DNA of 64,000 bases from Pedobacter steynii (lineage in GTDB: Bacteria; Bacteroidota; Bacteroidia; Sphingobacteriales; Sphingobacteriaceae), in contig NZ_FNGY01000001.1 in NCBI RefSeq assembly GCF_900103665.1, positions 930,001-994,000 of the forward strand, in the 5' to 3' direction. The position numbers and the translations under genes are program-made. This document shows, piece by piece, positions 63,423 to 64,000 of the stretch. A model generated the notes under the pieces. The model saw only the letters and a program-made list of their open reading frames with translations, was not told the DNA's origin and ran no database searches. Within the stretch, counting starts at the first letter, position 1. Each line of letters opens with the position of its first letter.

Positions 63423-64000
63423 TTAATTTATTGATGCGGTGCTTTGCAGATAAATGACCGACTGGGTATTGTCAATCAGATAAATCACTTCAATCAGTTT
63501 CTCGATATATTCTTTGATGATGACCATCTCAGCTCCATCTTCAATCACTTCATCAATGGTTTGAGTACGGTGAGCATATTCCACAATCCGATCGAAGGTT
63601 AAGCGCCAGTCGTTGAGTGTTTTATAACTGAATAAATCCGTAAAGAAACAATTGGTATTTCTGATTTCCTCATGGGAGAGGTTTCTGAAATGGGAATTGA
63701 TGAGGGTATGGTAGTATTTAGAAAGATCTATTGTACAAGGAGTACATAGGGTAAGGTTCGCTGTAATAGAGTATTTTTCACCTCTTCTAAAGAATATATG
63801 TGCAACTTCTAAGAATTGAAGCAGGCATCGGTAATTATAATGATAATCTTCCGGATTTCCATGCTTTTTGGAAGAACATGCAGAACGAATGAGGTTGAGG
63901 ATTTCTATTCGGAAGGTTTCAATGTCGATGTCGCACCTGCAGAAGTATTCCAGAAATAGGTGAGGGTTGGAAATTTGCTCTTTGGTCAGTTGATGGTAGC
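63423..64000 (-). CDS. Uncharacterised protein, member C of local family, truncated by window edge
   Basis: An open frame from the right window edge to a stop at 63423-63425, about 192 codons. Shared blocks with members A and B: LTKEQISNPHLFLEYFCRCD, LQFLEVAHIFFRRGEKYS, LSHEEIRNTNCFFTDLFSY and KTLNDWRLTFDRIVEYAH, then EYIEKLIEVIYLI. No recognised family. The N-terminus lies outside. It is upstream of the deleted Xre gene, the same gene-pair as 53.1-54.4 kb. Confidence 0.7.
   Translation of the reverse strand, partial: YHQLTKEQISNPHLFLEYFCRCDIDIETFRIEILNLIRSACSSKKHGNPEDYHYNYRCLLQFLEVAHIFFRRGEKYSITANLTLCTPCTIDLSKYYHTLINSHFRNLSHEEIRNTNCFFTDLFSYKTLNDWRLTFDRIVEYAHRTQTIDEVIEDGAEMVIIKEYIEKLIEVIYLIDNTQSVIYLQSTASIN

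Noticed and set aside
1-64000. CRISPR array
   Set aside because: No regularly spaced direct repeats with unique spacers and no cas genes were seen; the 24-bp repeats at 46187 are coding and the 10-bp repeats at 57067 have no spacers.

Overview
The window looks like chromosome of a Bacteroidota bacterium, most probably a Pedobacter-like member of the Sphingobacteriaceae. The support is two SusC/SusD nutrient-uptake pairs, TlpA-type lipid-facing thioredoxins, several families largely confined to Bacteroidota (DUF6266, DUF4142, a DUF6520-like peptide), AT-rich spacers, and at least one promoter of the Bacteroidota TAnnTTTG type. No rRNA or complete tRNA gene was seen.

Left part (1-29 kb): a truncated multi-pass membrane protein, a ComEC-like metallo-beta-lactamase-fold protein and a putative outer-membrane protein lead into a four-gene operon ending in a NarL-type two-component system (4328-6851). 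Then come DUF4256, a Crp-like regulator, and a MauE-like membrane protein with a small secreted peptide, which converge on a TlpA(+DUF3738)/SusC/SusD operon (9874-15834). A stretch of housekeeping and accessory genes follows: two small HTH proteins around a frameshifted TlpA remnant, DUF2199, an SGNH hydrolase, a Na+/H+ antiporter, DinB and TfoX-N proteins, DUF4142, a RibD-C/DHFR-like reductase with an AraC regulator and an NmrA-like protein, and a GH29 fucosidase.

Middle part (29-47 kb): a polysaccharide-utilisation region. A three-gene block of planctomycete-type proteins (cytochrome c + DUF1549 + LamG + DUF1553; DUF1501; membrane cytochrome c + leucine-rich repeats) precedes SusC/SusD, an alginate_lyase-fold (PL38-like) lyase and a CE15-like glucuronoyl esterase. 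A UvrA2-like ABC ATPase, an Rpn-type nuclease and a heparinase-I/PL20-type lyase follow. The lyase and esterase content points to a glucuronate-containing polysaccharide, by inference.

Right part (47.6-64 kb): an accessory region with two notable structures. First, 48683-52340 carries four attC-like folded sites that separate small-gene units. In two units the first bases match the inverted repeat at the far end of the same unit, which is the arithmetic expected of integron gene cassettes. No integrase is present, so it looks like a cluster of attC sites lacking an integrase (CALIN); its genes resemble orphan immunity proteins. Second, 57254-60219 is a compact plus-strand cluster: DUF6266 protein, small membrane protein (holin-like), endolysin-like CHAP/TIGR02594 protein, a lipoprotein with a C-terminal membrane anchor (unimolecular-spanin layout), and another DUF6266 protein, with no capsid or tail genes. 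It is preceded by an excisionase-type HTH gene and 10-bp phased repeats. Around these lie three members of an unnamed ~215-aa family, an intact Xre regulator and an internally deleted Xre relative, a DUF6266-acetyltransferase fusion, a double-glycine leader peptide and an astacin-type protease.
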